From the NCBI RefSeq assembly GCF_012489685.1, contig NC_080043.1, positions 312,501 through 376,500 of the forward strand: a stretch of 64,000 nucleotides of DNA, in the 5' to 3' direction. Source of the DNA: Lotus japonicus. Its lineage: Eukaryota > Streptophyta > Magnoliopsida > Fabales > Fabaceae. Positions 35,404 through 45,737 of the stretch are shown piece by piece. Position 1 is the first letter of the stretch. Each line of letters opens with the position of its first letter. Position numbers and translations under genes: made by a program. The notes under the pieces are model-generated. The model made no database searches. It was not told the DNA's origin and was given only the letters and a program-made list of their open reading frames with translations.

Positions 35404-38400
35404 CTAAGCATTGAGCTCATAATGAAAAATGGGTGCAGTAATTGAGCTCAACTCACCAAATATGATGTCATCACTCTCCATGTAGGTGCTTCCAGAATCA
35501 TCATGACATTCAAAAAATGTTTGAATATCATCAGGAAATGTACGAGAAGCAGGGTTTGACTTTGAAGGTGGTGGAGGATAATCGGTAGCTGAAGTCCTTT
35601 CTAGCATTTCTTTGAATTTTGTTGACTGCAAAAGAAGGCCCAATGCAGAAGATGTTCGCGGCCCATTATTACTAGCAGGCCTTAATGTTGTGGTTTCACC
35701 GATGTCTGGCCCAATTTGATGTGAGACGAGCCCAAGTTCAAGTTCAGAGTTAGGAATATCATTTGGTTCAGGGTTTTTGGTAGCAATTTCGTCGTTGTCT
35801 TGGTCTTGAGTCTTTGGATGTAGCCATTTGATATAACGACTAAGGTCAAAGTTTGTAACTGCATTAAGTCCACGATACTCTATGGCTGCCATGTCATATG
35901 CTGTTGCTGCTTCTTCTTGTGTAGCTGCACCAGAATAATAATGCAAAGATATTTAATTAATTTGCATGCAAAATTAGGTTAGGAACGAATTGTCCTTTTA
36001 TACCATATAGAATAAAGGACGATGAAAGAATGAGATCATATTTAAATAGCTATAATAAGTAGTTGAGGTTTGGTGATCTACATCCCAACAAACTACACTT
36101 TGATTGCATTTTTTCATAATTTTAATTGTCCTCTAGATTTGACCTGCGGGGCCTTATTAAATGAAATCCGATTTTTCAGTTAGAAATTGGAATTGAGCCT
36201 TCAAGCCATGGTCAAATGGATTTCCTAAAGGTTTGAGAAAACATATCGAAATGTGTTATGACCGATTTAAATGGTCACAAAGCCCAATAATATCTTAAGT
36301 AGTTTAAAAGTTTTAATTTGAGAGTTAGGTTTGAGTTGTTACGAATTGATTTGTAAGTTATTAGTGATTAGACTCTAGCTCACTTGTTTTATTATTCATG
36401 CTAGTTTGAGAGGTTACAGTTACACAATTAGTTGCTAAGGTCTAACAACTTGCTAACCAATCCCGAACAACCAAAACCTAACTCTCCAATAGTTTTATAA
36501 CTAAGAAAGTACCATGTTGATTGACCGAAACGACTGGAAAAATGATCACCTCGTTCAACGGACAACCGACACCTCATTCAACGGACAACCGAGTGGAACA
36601 TAGCTGACATATTTACTAAATAACTGAAAGGTTACCCATTATCTTGGAATTCATCCAATAAGGCTTCATAAAGGCTTAATTGCAATAATTGTACAATGCT
36701 CATTTTTATTATTATTGTTCTTCTATGACTTTTGAGCTCTTTTTTATTCTCTCATACTGACTTGTATGTTAGGGTATTTTTTTAAGTACCTATTCACCAT
36801 GTCACCACTATATTATTGTGTCGGAAGATTCATTCAAGACCGCACATCTCCACCAAAAACTAAGAAAACCAATCGAGGCATATTCACTTTTGGAAAAAAA
36901 AAATGTCACACTGATTTGTATTTCAATCTTAACTATTTGTTATAATATTTAATAACAAGACTTATTCAATCCTCTAATTCACACCAAAAATAGTTTTTTC
37001 ACTTGATACATCTCACATTCATATAGTAGCATACAAAAAACATTTCTATCATTACTCATATTTGTAGTAATTATTACATTATTCAGACAAATTATTAGTG
37101 GCACTAGATGATGGAAATTACCGTAAGTTCCGAGGTATAGATACTTGTTGCCGAATACTCTGCCAATTCGAGCTTCCCATCTTCCATTGTGATGGTGTCT
37201 GTAAATTAACAAGAAAGTTAATCAGAGACATTGTTTTACTAAGTTATTTAATGCTAAATAGAGTTCTAAGGTGAAAATAATAGCACTAGTAGTAGTTGGA
37301 GTATGTGTAACTTCATTAATGTTCATTATTGACAACCGAACTTGTGGGTAGAAAGGAAGCTAGCTAAGAGAGATGAATTAACCTACCCATTGCATTGCAC
37401 AATATACGATTCCTCATCGCATATAGAACCTAAAAATTCTTCTATTGGCCATTTTATGACCCACAAAAATTTAATGACTCTGCATATTCTTTTGTTCTAC
37501 AGAGAATGTAATTAGTGAATGTAAATGAAAAATGTTGTCAATCTTTTTTTAAAGAGAAGTGATTTTATAAAAGTAAATTTAAAATGAAGAATACAATATC
37601 AACTTGCAAAAATAAAATAAAAACTTAAGACACCTGAGAGTTAGACTTTTTAAGCATCTAGTTTAAAGTTCAATTTATGTGCAGTGTGTATGAAGAATGA
37701 TTTGTTGAAAGAGACATACTTATTTACCCTCCGTTCCTATTTATAAGTTCATTTTACCCAATTCTCTTAGATTAAGAAAAGTAGTTACAAGCAATAAATT
37801 TGTAAAAGAATTTATTCACTTTCCTAGATTACCCTTATTTAATTTATTACTGTATAAATTTCTCTCTCCAAGTTATTATTTCAAAATCTCATTGTCTCTT
37901 TCATATTAAATATGATGATAGTTTTGGAAAAAAATAATTAATGCTTCATTGATATTGTAAATTGACTTATATTTTGGAACAAGAAAAACACTCAAAAATG
38001 ACCTTATGATAAGGAACAGAGGGAGTATAACTTAACAAAATAAGTCTTTTTTTTGGTACATCGGAAAGATAAAGTGTACTTAATAGAAATCAATTTCTGG
38101 ACCCCCTATCTAACCCATATGTCCCCAACTCCTATAACTTGAGCTATCCTTTGAGGACTAAGAAAATTATTATATTCCTACCTGCCTAGAAACCAAAATT
38201 TGCTAAAACAGAAATTAATGTGGTACCTTGCCACGCCTCTATATTTGGAGACTCCTCGAGAGAAACCGCTACTTTTTCTGTAAATTAAAGATGAAAGTTT
38301 GTGAGAAATGGCTAAAAAGTACTACATTAAAAAATGACTCTTTAACCTACATAATAAATGTACAATACACATTTTATAACTAAACAAAGACCTTCTTAAG

Positions 38401-39346
38401 GATCCAATATATTCTTCTTTTGATTGATTCTCCATCTCCTTAAGCTCATCTTGATAATTTGATAACTATGATCGATCATCAACAACAAAGAACAGATTAA
38501 AGTTTGTTTGAAATTATCATGAAATCAGCATTGGACTTTTTTTTGGTCAATAATCAGCATTGAATTGAAGGGATCAGAGGAAGTACTGGAAAATTGAGGA
38601 TGGTGTCTTGGCCCCAATACTTCAATGCTGCCAAGTCATAGGCACGTGCTGCTGCATCTTCATCGTCATATGCCCCTAACAAAACCACCCAAGTTTAATT
38701 TGTACGTACCCACATTTAATTCATTATTAAAATTAATTAGAGAATTGAACAACTAAAAAAGATGAAGATTTGTCAATGAAAATCATACCTAAATATACTG
38801 CAGCCAATTGTTTTCCATCGCCATAAAAAACACGGTGAGGCATGAAAATAATGAAAAATCGAATAAATGAAAGAAATTGGAAATTATAGAAGAACTACCA
38901 TTAAGATTAAGATCTAAGTATTAATTAAGAACCTTGTCTTCCTTTCTTGCTCTGTGATTCATTCCAGCAATTCTTATCCCACAAATGGGCCTCATATCGA
39001 CCTGTCCATCTATGCCTATATGTAAAACCATAGATATACACATTTTGTCACCGATATATATATCTCTGAAAATGTTAGTATTATATAAGATATTGGAGCA
39101 GAAAATAGAGGTAAATTTAAGAGACAATTAAGATGGGTAAAAAAGGTAGCATATATTGAATTGAATGGATCAAGCTAACCTTGTAACGCCACGGTAGACA
39201 GAGCTTCTTTGTGATGGTGTGTCTCTTGGGGTGCTTTTGCGTGAACGCTTCTTCATCTTCGTGGTGGTGGTCGTGGTGGCGGTGTTAGTAGCAGTAGCAA
39301 TAGCATTACTAGTACTAGTGTTTTTGAGGCCTTTCTTCTTAGCCAT
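35404..39346 (-). CDS. WRI3: AP2-family transcription factor with two AP2 domains, WRINKLED3/ADAP-like
   Basis: Eight exons (minus): 39346-39180, 39015-38933, 38797-38789, 38675-38587, 38465-38392, 38277-38227, 37198-37122, 35924-35404; 357 codons, 356 aa. The basic, Thr-rich N-terminus ([17 protein letters not shown]) looks like a nuclear signal. AP2 domain 1 spans about residues 48-116 ([36 protein letters not shown]) and domain 2 about 150-208 ([36 protein letters not shown]). The linker [20 protein letters not shown] and the WLHP after domain 2 are WRI-type. The C-terminal third is acidic, a likely activation region. The 9-base third exon encodes VYL, a conserved feature of WRI genes. WRI factors control fatty-acid and cutin synthesis genes. 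WRI4 is the closest alternative. Confidence 0.88.
37727..38025. mobile_element. Stowaway MITE in intron 6 of the AP2 gene
   Basis: Left end CCCTCCGTTCC, right end GGAACAGAGGGAG, TA on both sides. It aligns over most of its length, reverse-complemented, with the MITE at 28164-28438. Confidence 0.8.
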
Positions 39347-39579
39347 GAATTGAATTGAATGTTAATGCTGAGTCATAACAAGAGAAGAGAGGACCACTGC
39401 ACTTGTTAAGCAATTGCATACAGTTCGAGAGTGAAGGAAGACACAGTTATATCAATATGACAAAGTCACCCAATAACAAGGGCATTAATGGAATTGCGGG
39501 TCACACTCACAAAAAAGTGGGTCTAATGCTTTAATTTCCTTTTTTTTTTCACTTTCATTTTAAGGCTGCAATTTTTTTT

Positions 39580-39739
39580 GAGATTAATTTCTATGCACCT
39601 TTTACCCCATCATTCAATCACATCTCTTCATTTTATTAGCTCACAATTAATTTTGAATTTAATAATATCTAAAATAGAAGGTTGTGATTGAATGATGATG
39701 TAAAACTTTTTACACCGTCGGTGTATAGAAATTAATCTC
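39580..39739. mobile_element. Short MULE-type MITE upstream of the AP2 gene
   Basis: A 160-base element with ends GAGATTAATTTCTATGCACC and GGTGTATAGAAATTAATCTC. It is flanked by ATTTTTTTT (9 bases) on both sides, though in T-rich DNA. It lies about 230 bases beyond the ATG of the AP2 gene, in its promoter. Confidence 0.6.
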
Positions 39740-40697
39740 ATTTTTTTTTCCCTGGTTCATCATGTTGTCACCATATTTTCAATTTCACACCCTAATAAAA
39801 CTAACTTTTTCTGTGAGAGTTTTTTTCATTCACATTTAATACTCAAATTTAATTAAGATTTTGCTAAAGAAAATCAAACATTTATATTCTTTTTTAAGGG
39901 ATGAAAGATGTGATCAAAGCAGTTGGAAGTTGAGCAGAGTGTTTGGGACTTAAAGATTCATGGCCGGCCGGCAAGAAAGGATGGTTTTGATTGTGGCCGT
40001 CTTTAAGCAATATTATGTAGTGCACTAGACCTTAATGCTTGTCTTTACCATTTCTACTTTTCTGAATATTTTGTAACAATGTGGATATATAATATTAGTT
40101 TATGTACCCTTAATTAATAATTCAAAATCAATCCTTGAGCTTTACCTTTGGCTTCTATTCCCGTGAAAATTACTCCTTGTTTAGATAAATCACAGCAAAT
40201 TTCCAATTAATTTTAACTTGATAGTTTGTCCTCACCCTGATCATCAAATCACATTATTCTCTATTGAGAAATGAGTTTTAGGTAAAAAAAAAACCTTTAT
40301 AGTTATTTTCCCATTCTTCTAATCAAATCCACCCTTTGATGCTCATTGTTTTCAAGATTTCCTCTCATAACACCTCATCGCCAATTCGTCTGTTTCTATG
40401 CAACAACTTTTCTCTAATTTCTCATGAACCAATCTGTCTTTCTTATGTAATGATTCTTTTTATTTTTAGCAAAGTGGACTGTATTCCCCATTCAAAAGGG
40501 TTAAAGCCCAAATATGTAACAAGACTCATTACAAATAACCATTAGATGATTGAGCTTTTTCAAACTCATCATAAATAGAATAATGTTACTTTCACGCCTC
40601 TCTTTGAAGTGGAAAAATGCGAAATGAGAAGAGAGATAGAAATAAAAGAAAAAGTATGATATGTGATGGATGATAAAATGAAAGAGATAAAAATAAA
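39740..40697. other. Intergenic, no feature seen
   Basis: AT-rich; no supported coding sequence or repeat boundary. Contains a GGCCGGCCGG run at about 39963. Confidence 0.35.
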
Positions 40698-42207
40698 GAC
40701 TTAAATGGTCAAATGGCCCATGGAATTGTAAAGGGAATCAGTTCCAATCCCTACAAAAAATTTACATCAAATTGGGTCCCTAAGTTTTTTTTTTAATTCA
40801 ATTAAGGACAAATGCTGCCAGCCTTCAATTTTATCCTACTAAGCAATTTCACGTGGCTTTTTAATTATAAAACTTTATTTTTTTATTTCCAACTCATATA
40901 TTAAAGCATAAATAAAAAAAATAAAAAACTTAATAAAATCTGTAATCAAAATAAAAACCTAATCTAATCAATTTAGTCCCAAATCTAACCTAATCTAAAA
41001 AAAATTCAACCCATATTTTTTTTAAACACCTCAACCCAGATTAACATTAACAAAAGGTAAAAAGAACATTCACCATGAACATTCATCTTCTTCCAACCCA
41101 GAGAAACTAGAGATCTAGCATCTACTCACATACAACAAAAACCCCTACACAAACCAGAACCACCACACAATCAATCACAAGGGAGATCTCCCAGTATCGT
41201 TCCGTCTAAAGAAGCTGAAAATGGGGAATTTTTCATCTGGAAAAGAGGATCCCCTTCAACAAAAGCACAAGAAAACCCCTCATCTACTATCGAATCTTCA
41301 TCACAGCCAAGCTCCAATTCCATTTTTCCTGTGCAGCAACCAACAGTAGAGAGACAGTAATCAATTTCCCTTGTAGCCACGAATCAAGGTTCTCAATTTT
41401 TCCCTGCAACACCTGAATCATTCATCTGTTCTTCTTCTTGTTTAGCATTCATCCCCCTTTGCGATTGAACCTAGGAAAAGATGCCAAGAAGCAGAAACAA
41501 CAGAGGCAAGGGTTTGTTCGTGTCAACCCCTTCGCCACCACCATGAGCCACGACAGCGTCAATCACAACCTAGCAGAGCTTTCCATCTCCTCTCACCGCA
41601 TTCCCTCCAACGCTGATGCTGAGCAGAATCGGCTCCTCTGAGCACATTTAGGGTAGAGGCTTTGCGTTTTGGAACTTGTTGAGGAGATACTGGATGAGTT
41701 TCGGAAGACTAAGAAGGAGGTGGAGGCAGAGATTTAGGAAAATGGGTTGGGTTAAGGAAGGGTGAAGGTTGTGGGTTGTGGTGGTGGGCGGGTAGTTGTT
41801 GTTGTCGGTGTTCATGAAGGTTGTAAGGTTGCTATGTTTCTGGGTTTGGGGTAAACGTTGGAGATGCAAGGGAGAGGGAAAAGTTGGGTCGGGTTGAGTT
41901 TGCTGGTGGGGTGGGGGTTGGGTTAGGTTTTGTTTTAGATTAGATTAGATTATATTAGGTTAGGTATTATTTATAATGAAATGAGATGGAATTAAAAATA
42001 AATGAATAATAATTACTTGTATTAAAAAAAAGATATAAGCCATGTGGAAAATTGGCTGTGAAAAAATTAAGACACATGAGCTGGAAGCACACTTTGTCCT
42101 TAATTGAATTAAAAAAAAAATTACAGGGATCCAATTTGATGCGAAATTTTTTAGGGATTGGAACTGATTCCCTTTACAATTACAGGGGCCAATTGACCAT
42201 TTTAGCC
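40698..42207. mobile_element. Non-autonomous MULE
   Basis: TIRs (left GACTTAAATGGTC; the right end reads GGCTAAAATGGTC when reversed) extend about 100 bases or more. Exact flanking 9-mers AAAAATAAA lie at 40689-40697 and 42208-42216. The interior 41430-41640 has an ORF-like GC-richer stretch with codon-like periodicity, possibly captured sequence. Confidence 0.8.
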
Positions 42208-42219
42208 AAAAATAAAATA

Positions 42220-42731
42220 GGCTTAAATATGGTCGGGGTCTCTGACATTATAAGAGGAATCAATGTAGGTCCCTGGAAATGGTTTCTTTGAAATATAATC
42301 CCTCCAAAAAAATTTAATCAAATTGAGTCCAAAGTGTGTTTAGTCATGATGTGGCACAAATTTAGCACATTCAACATTTTCACGTGACTTTCTTATTGAA
42401 TGCCTCACCTAAATTGTTCATAGTGACATCACACTTAGGGTAAAAAGAATATGCATGCTTACACCAATGAATTGTGGGGATATCCATCAACCATCTATAT
42501 GCATCTTCATTCATGTTCTTGATCCCATTCATCTTCTTTTAGCTGAGGCTTTCAATAAGAAAGCCACGTAGAAATGCTGAATGACCTAAATTCGTGCCAC
42601 AACATGATTAAACACACTTTAGACCCAATTTGATTAATTTTTTTTGGAGGGATGCCATTTCAAAGAAAATTTTTCGAGGGACCTACATTGATTCCTCTTA
42701 TAATGTCAGGGACCTCGACCATATTTAAGCC
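42220..42731. mobile_element. Fold-back MULE-type MITE abutting the previous element
   Basis: Almost entirely inverted repeat: about 200 bases each side beginning GGCTTAAATATGGTC. Flanks are A-rich (AATAAAATA left, AAATAAAAA right) and the target duplication is not exact. It starts 12 bases after the neighbouring MULE. Confidence 0.75.
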
Positions 42732-42859
42732 AAATAAAAATAGGTGGAAATAAAGTGTTTAAAAAATGAAGTGTGTACATATCTTTGTTGTTATAAATAA
42801 CATCGCAGTTGTTCGTTGACTTGGTTGACATGTAACACACACACAAACTAGTTTTTTTG

Positions 42860-43090
42860 TCCATTTTTTTAAGTAACCTCCATTAATTAAGAAGAAGACC
42901 AAGAAGTGATATCCGCATCAAGAAGCGGCAAAATAACATCCGGAGCCTCCTCCACCCAAACAATATCATCAAAGGTGGAAACATGCTTCGCAAAAAAATC
43001 AGCAACAGTACCCAAACGACGAACAAAAGACAAAGTAAAGACATCAAAATAAGAAATAAGAGACCCAACAATCATCCTAGAGAGCAACAC
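42860..43090 (-). mobile_element. LINE 3' end (RNase H tail)
   Basis: The minus strand encodes FVRRLGTVADFFAKHV, then WVEEAPDVILPLLDADI, the typical end of a plant LINE ORF2, followed towards lower coordinates by a tail that reaches the T-run near 42853-42870 (poly(A) on the minus strand). Severely 5' truncated. Confidence 0.6.
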
Positions 43091-43478
43091 AAACTAGTTG
43101 AAACTAGTTAAACTAGATGGGGGAATTCTAGATAGCATTCAAGTACACCACCGCAAGTATAATTTGGAATTTTAATTTATTTTATTAAAAAACCAGAAAC
43201 ATTTAGAGGGCTATTTTAGGGGGAAAAAGATTTCATGTGATAAAGTTTATGAAAATTTAACAGAAAGTCAGCATAAGGGTTATTTTACACATTTTAATAT
43301 GTTTAGATAGATAAATACACATTTTAAAAGGTTATAAACTAAGTCGTGCAAGAGTACTTCAAGGTAGTGATTTGCATTTTCTTCTAAATACTTTTGTATG
43401 AGCTTTATTTATATGTACTACAAGGTAAACAAAATACTCTTTGTAATAATTTTTTTTACTCATTATTTATTAGATGAA

Positions 43479-43947
43479 GGGTTAAATATGCTTTCAGTTC
43501 ATGACTTATACGCTCGCATCTAAAGTGATCCTTGATTTTCTTTTATAGCTTTTAATCCCAAATTTGTTTAAAATAAGGACTTGTGATGTTATAATGCTTA
43601 TTTGGAAAATTAATTATCTAATCATCAGTCCATGTGTTAATTTTAGTCAGATATAGGTTGCCAATGAGGACAACCATCAATTCTCTTATCTTTTTTTATT
43701 TAAAGGATAAAAAATATTAAAGAGAGTCTCGAAGGAGTAACTAGTATGAAAAGTGCATGGGAGAACCTGCATTAACAAAAATGGTGTGGTGAATGGGTAA
43801 GAAATATGTCAAGTAAGGATTATGACATTACAATTCCTTAATTAAAAAAAATTATCGGATTAAAATCTATATATATATATAAATAAATATGTACCATTTT
43901 AAATGCGAGTGTATAAGTTAAGGACAAAAAAATATATCTAACCTTTA
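43479..43947. repeat. Degenerate MULE-like MITE
   Basis: The left end (GGGTTAAATATGCTTTC, then ACTTATACGCTCGCATCTAA) matches the reversed right end (AGGTTAGATATATTTTT, then ACTTATACACTCGCATTTAA). No matching target duplication found. Confidence 0.45.
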
Positions 43948-44029
43948 ATTTAAAAATGTTGACATGGAAAAGTTCTCAAATATGATTAGTTGACATTGAA
44001 AAAAAAATATTATACTTCCCTTTTTGAGT

Positions 44030-44243
44030 ATCTTCCCTTTTTATTTTGATTTATGTGTAGCTTCCCTTTTTTCTCATGTCTTTTAGGAGGGGAATAATGC
44101 AGTTTATGTGCTTTGCCAAATTCTTTCTTGAGCATGATGTGTAGCATTGTTGAATTGTACCCCGCTCCTTATATTATTCAATCTTGTATTCTCTTGGATA
44201 TTCTTCCGAACATCTTTTAATGAAGTATATCTTTCTGTCTTTA
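44030..44243 (+). mobile_element. LINE 3' UTR fragment with poly(A)
   Basis: A T-rich 3' UTR-like sequence ends at an A-run (44240-44248). The string AAGTATATCTTTCTGTC occurs just before the A-run and again after it. Confidence 0.35.
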
Positions 44244-44461
44244 AAAAAAAGTATATCTTTCTGTCAAAAAAATAATAATCTTCAAATAATTAATTTATTC
44301 TTCAAAGAACTAGGGCAATGCACAAGATTTGTTTTGGTGGGTGGGATTTCCGATTTCTAGGTTTTTATCCTTGTCGTGGCTGAGTGATAAAAGAAAACCG
44401 TGAATGAGTGAATTAGGTTTTTGAATTTTATTTTTGGAAAATGGTGAATAACTTTTTTTTT

Positions 44462-44640
44462 TTGAAACTGCTCATATTATAAAACTAAACCAAAGGCGTC
44501 AAAGGCACCAAGTCACAAATTACATATACCATAACAGCCGATGAAACATCCTCCACCCAAGCACACTAGCCAAAATCAAAAAAGTTACGAGCTAAAATGT
44601 CAGCTACACTATTACCACTACGTGTGTAAATAAGTGTGCT
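44462..44640 (-). mobile_element. LINE 3' end (RNase H tail)
   Basis: The minus strand reads SVADILARNFFDFG, a stop, CAWVEDVSSAVMVYV, and then a short 3' UTR into a T-run at 44455-44464 (poly(A) on the minus strand). Independent of the LINE tail at 42860-43090. Confidence 0.5.
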
Positions 44641-44838
44641 TAAAGAATAAAGATGGAGATGATGAAATAAGTATTAGTGATTAACAAATTAGGATTTTGT
44701 AATTTTTGCTTTTAATTAGGATTATGAGTTGGGGATTAGTTAAATTATAATTTCTATATTTTTCTAAATTTGAATAAATATTTCATTTATTAATTATACG
44801 TGTGTAAATTAAATAACATCAGCTTTGTTTTAACATTG

Positions 44839-45036
44839 TGAACCACAAGGGGTGACACAAGTTGTGAATGTGCATTTTCTTAAGGGATTTTGCATAGGCT
44901 TCTGCCCTGGGTTCGATCCCCTCAGAGGTAAAAAATAATACCGTTGTGGTCAGAGACATCACTACCGTATCCCGATCTAGATTAGTCACGTGTGGCACTT
45001 TCCCACGTGGAGACCGGTGGTCAAAAGGAAAAAAAA
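44839..45036 (+). mobile_element. tRNA-derived SINE
   Basis: About 198 bases: a tRNA-like head with box B GGGTTCGATCCCC at about 44908, a body, and an A-rich 3' end (GGAAAAAAAAA). AACATTG flanks it on both sides (44832-44838 and 45037-45043). Confidence 0.65.
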
Positions 45037-45737
45037 AACATTGGGGACAATGCCACATAAATGCAATTTTATTCTGTAATAACTAATATCAAACGTGCTT
45101 ATATTTACATGGATAAAGCCATAAAATATATTTAACCCCTTTTATTCTTCATAGTGTAATGTGATCACCAACTCACTTAATACTTGTTATTTGTAAAAAA
45201 TATGAGAACAACATGAGTTGGATACAAAAAATAGTAATGTAATGCTAAAGGATCGATAAAGCATGAAAGATTGTGAAATGGAAGGTATCTATTTTTTTAT
45301 TATCTTCTTACCAGATCATCACATTTTTTAATCTATATAGTTTCATATAGATAAAACATATATGTGTATGCTTCTGGCTTTGCTCAACCAACCTTGTGTT
45401 CAGGGAGAAAAAATCACAGGTCTATTCTCCCCCCAACAGAGGAAATAACACACCAAAAAGGGGGAGGGAAAGAACTATGCCTTTCTTTTATTTAACCAAC
45501 TCAAGATGATGTCAAATCAGCACTCTTAAATCAATTTATGGGTTTCCGAAACATGACTGGATGATTTATTTATATATATATATTTTTTTGAAAGATGATT
45601 TATTTATATTGAAAAATAGAGGACCAAATATTAAAGCCTTACTCCATCTTCTGAGGGAATTTTATTTTATAAAGTTGCTCATATTAAAGTACAGAGTGGA
45701 AATAGCTACCAAATCAACCGCTAGTCCATCGATCTTC

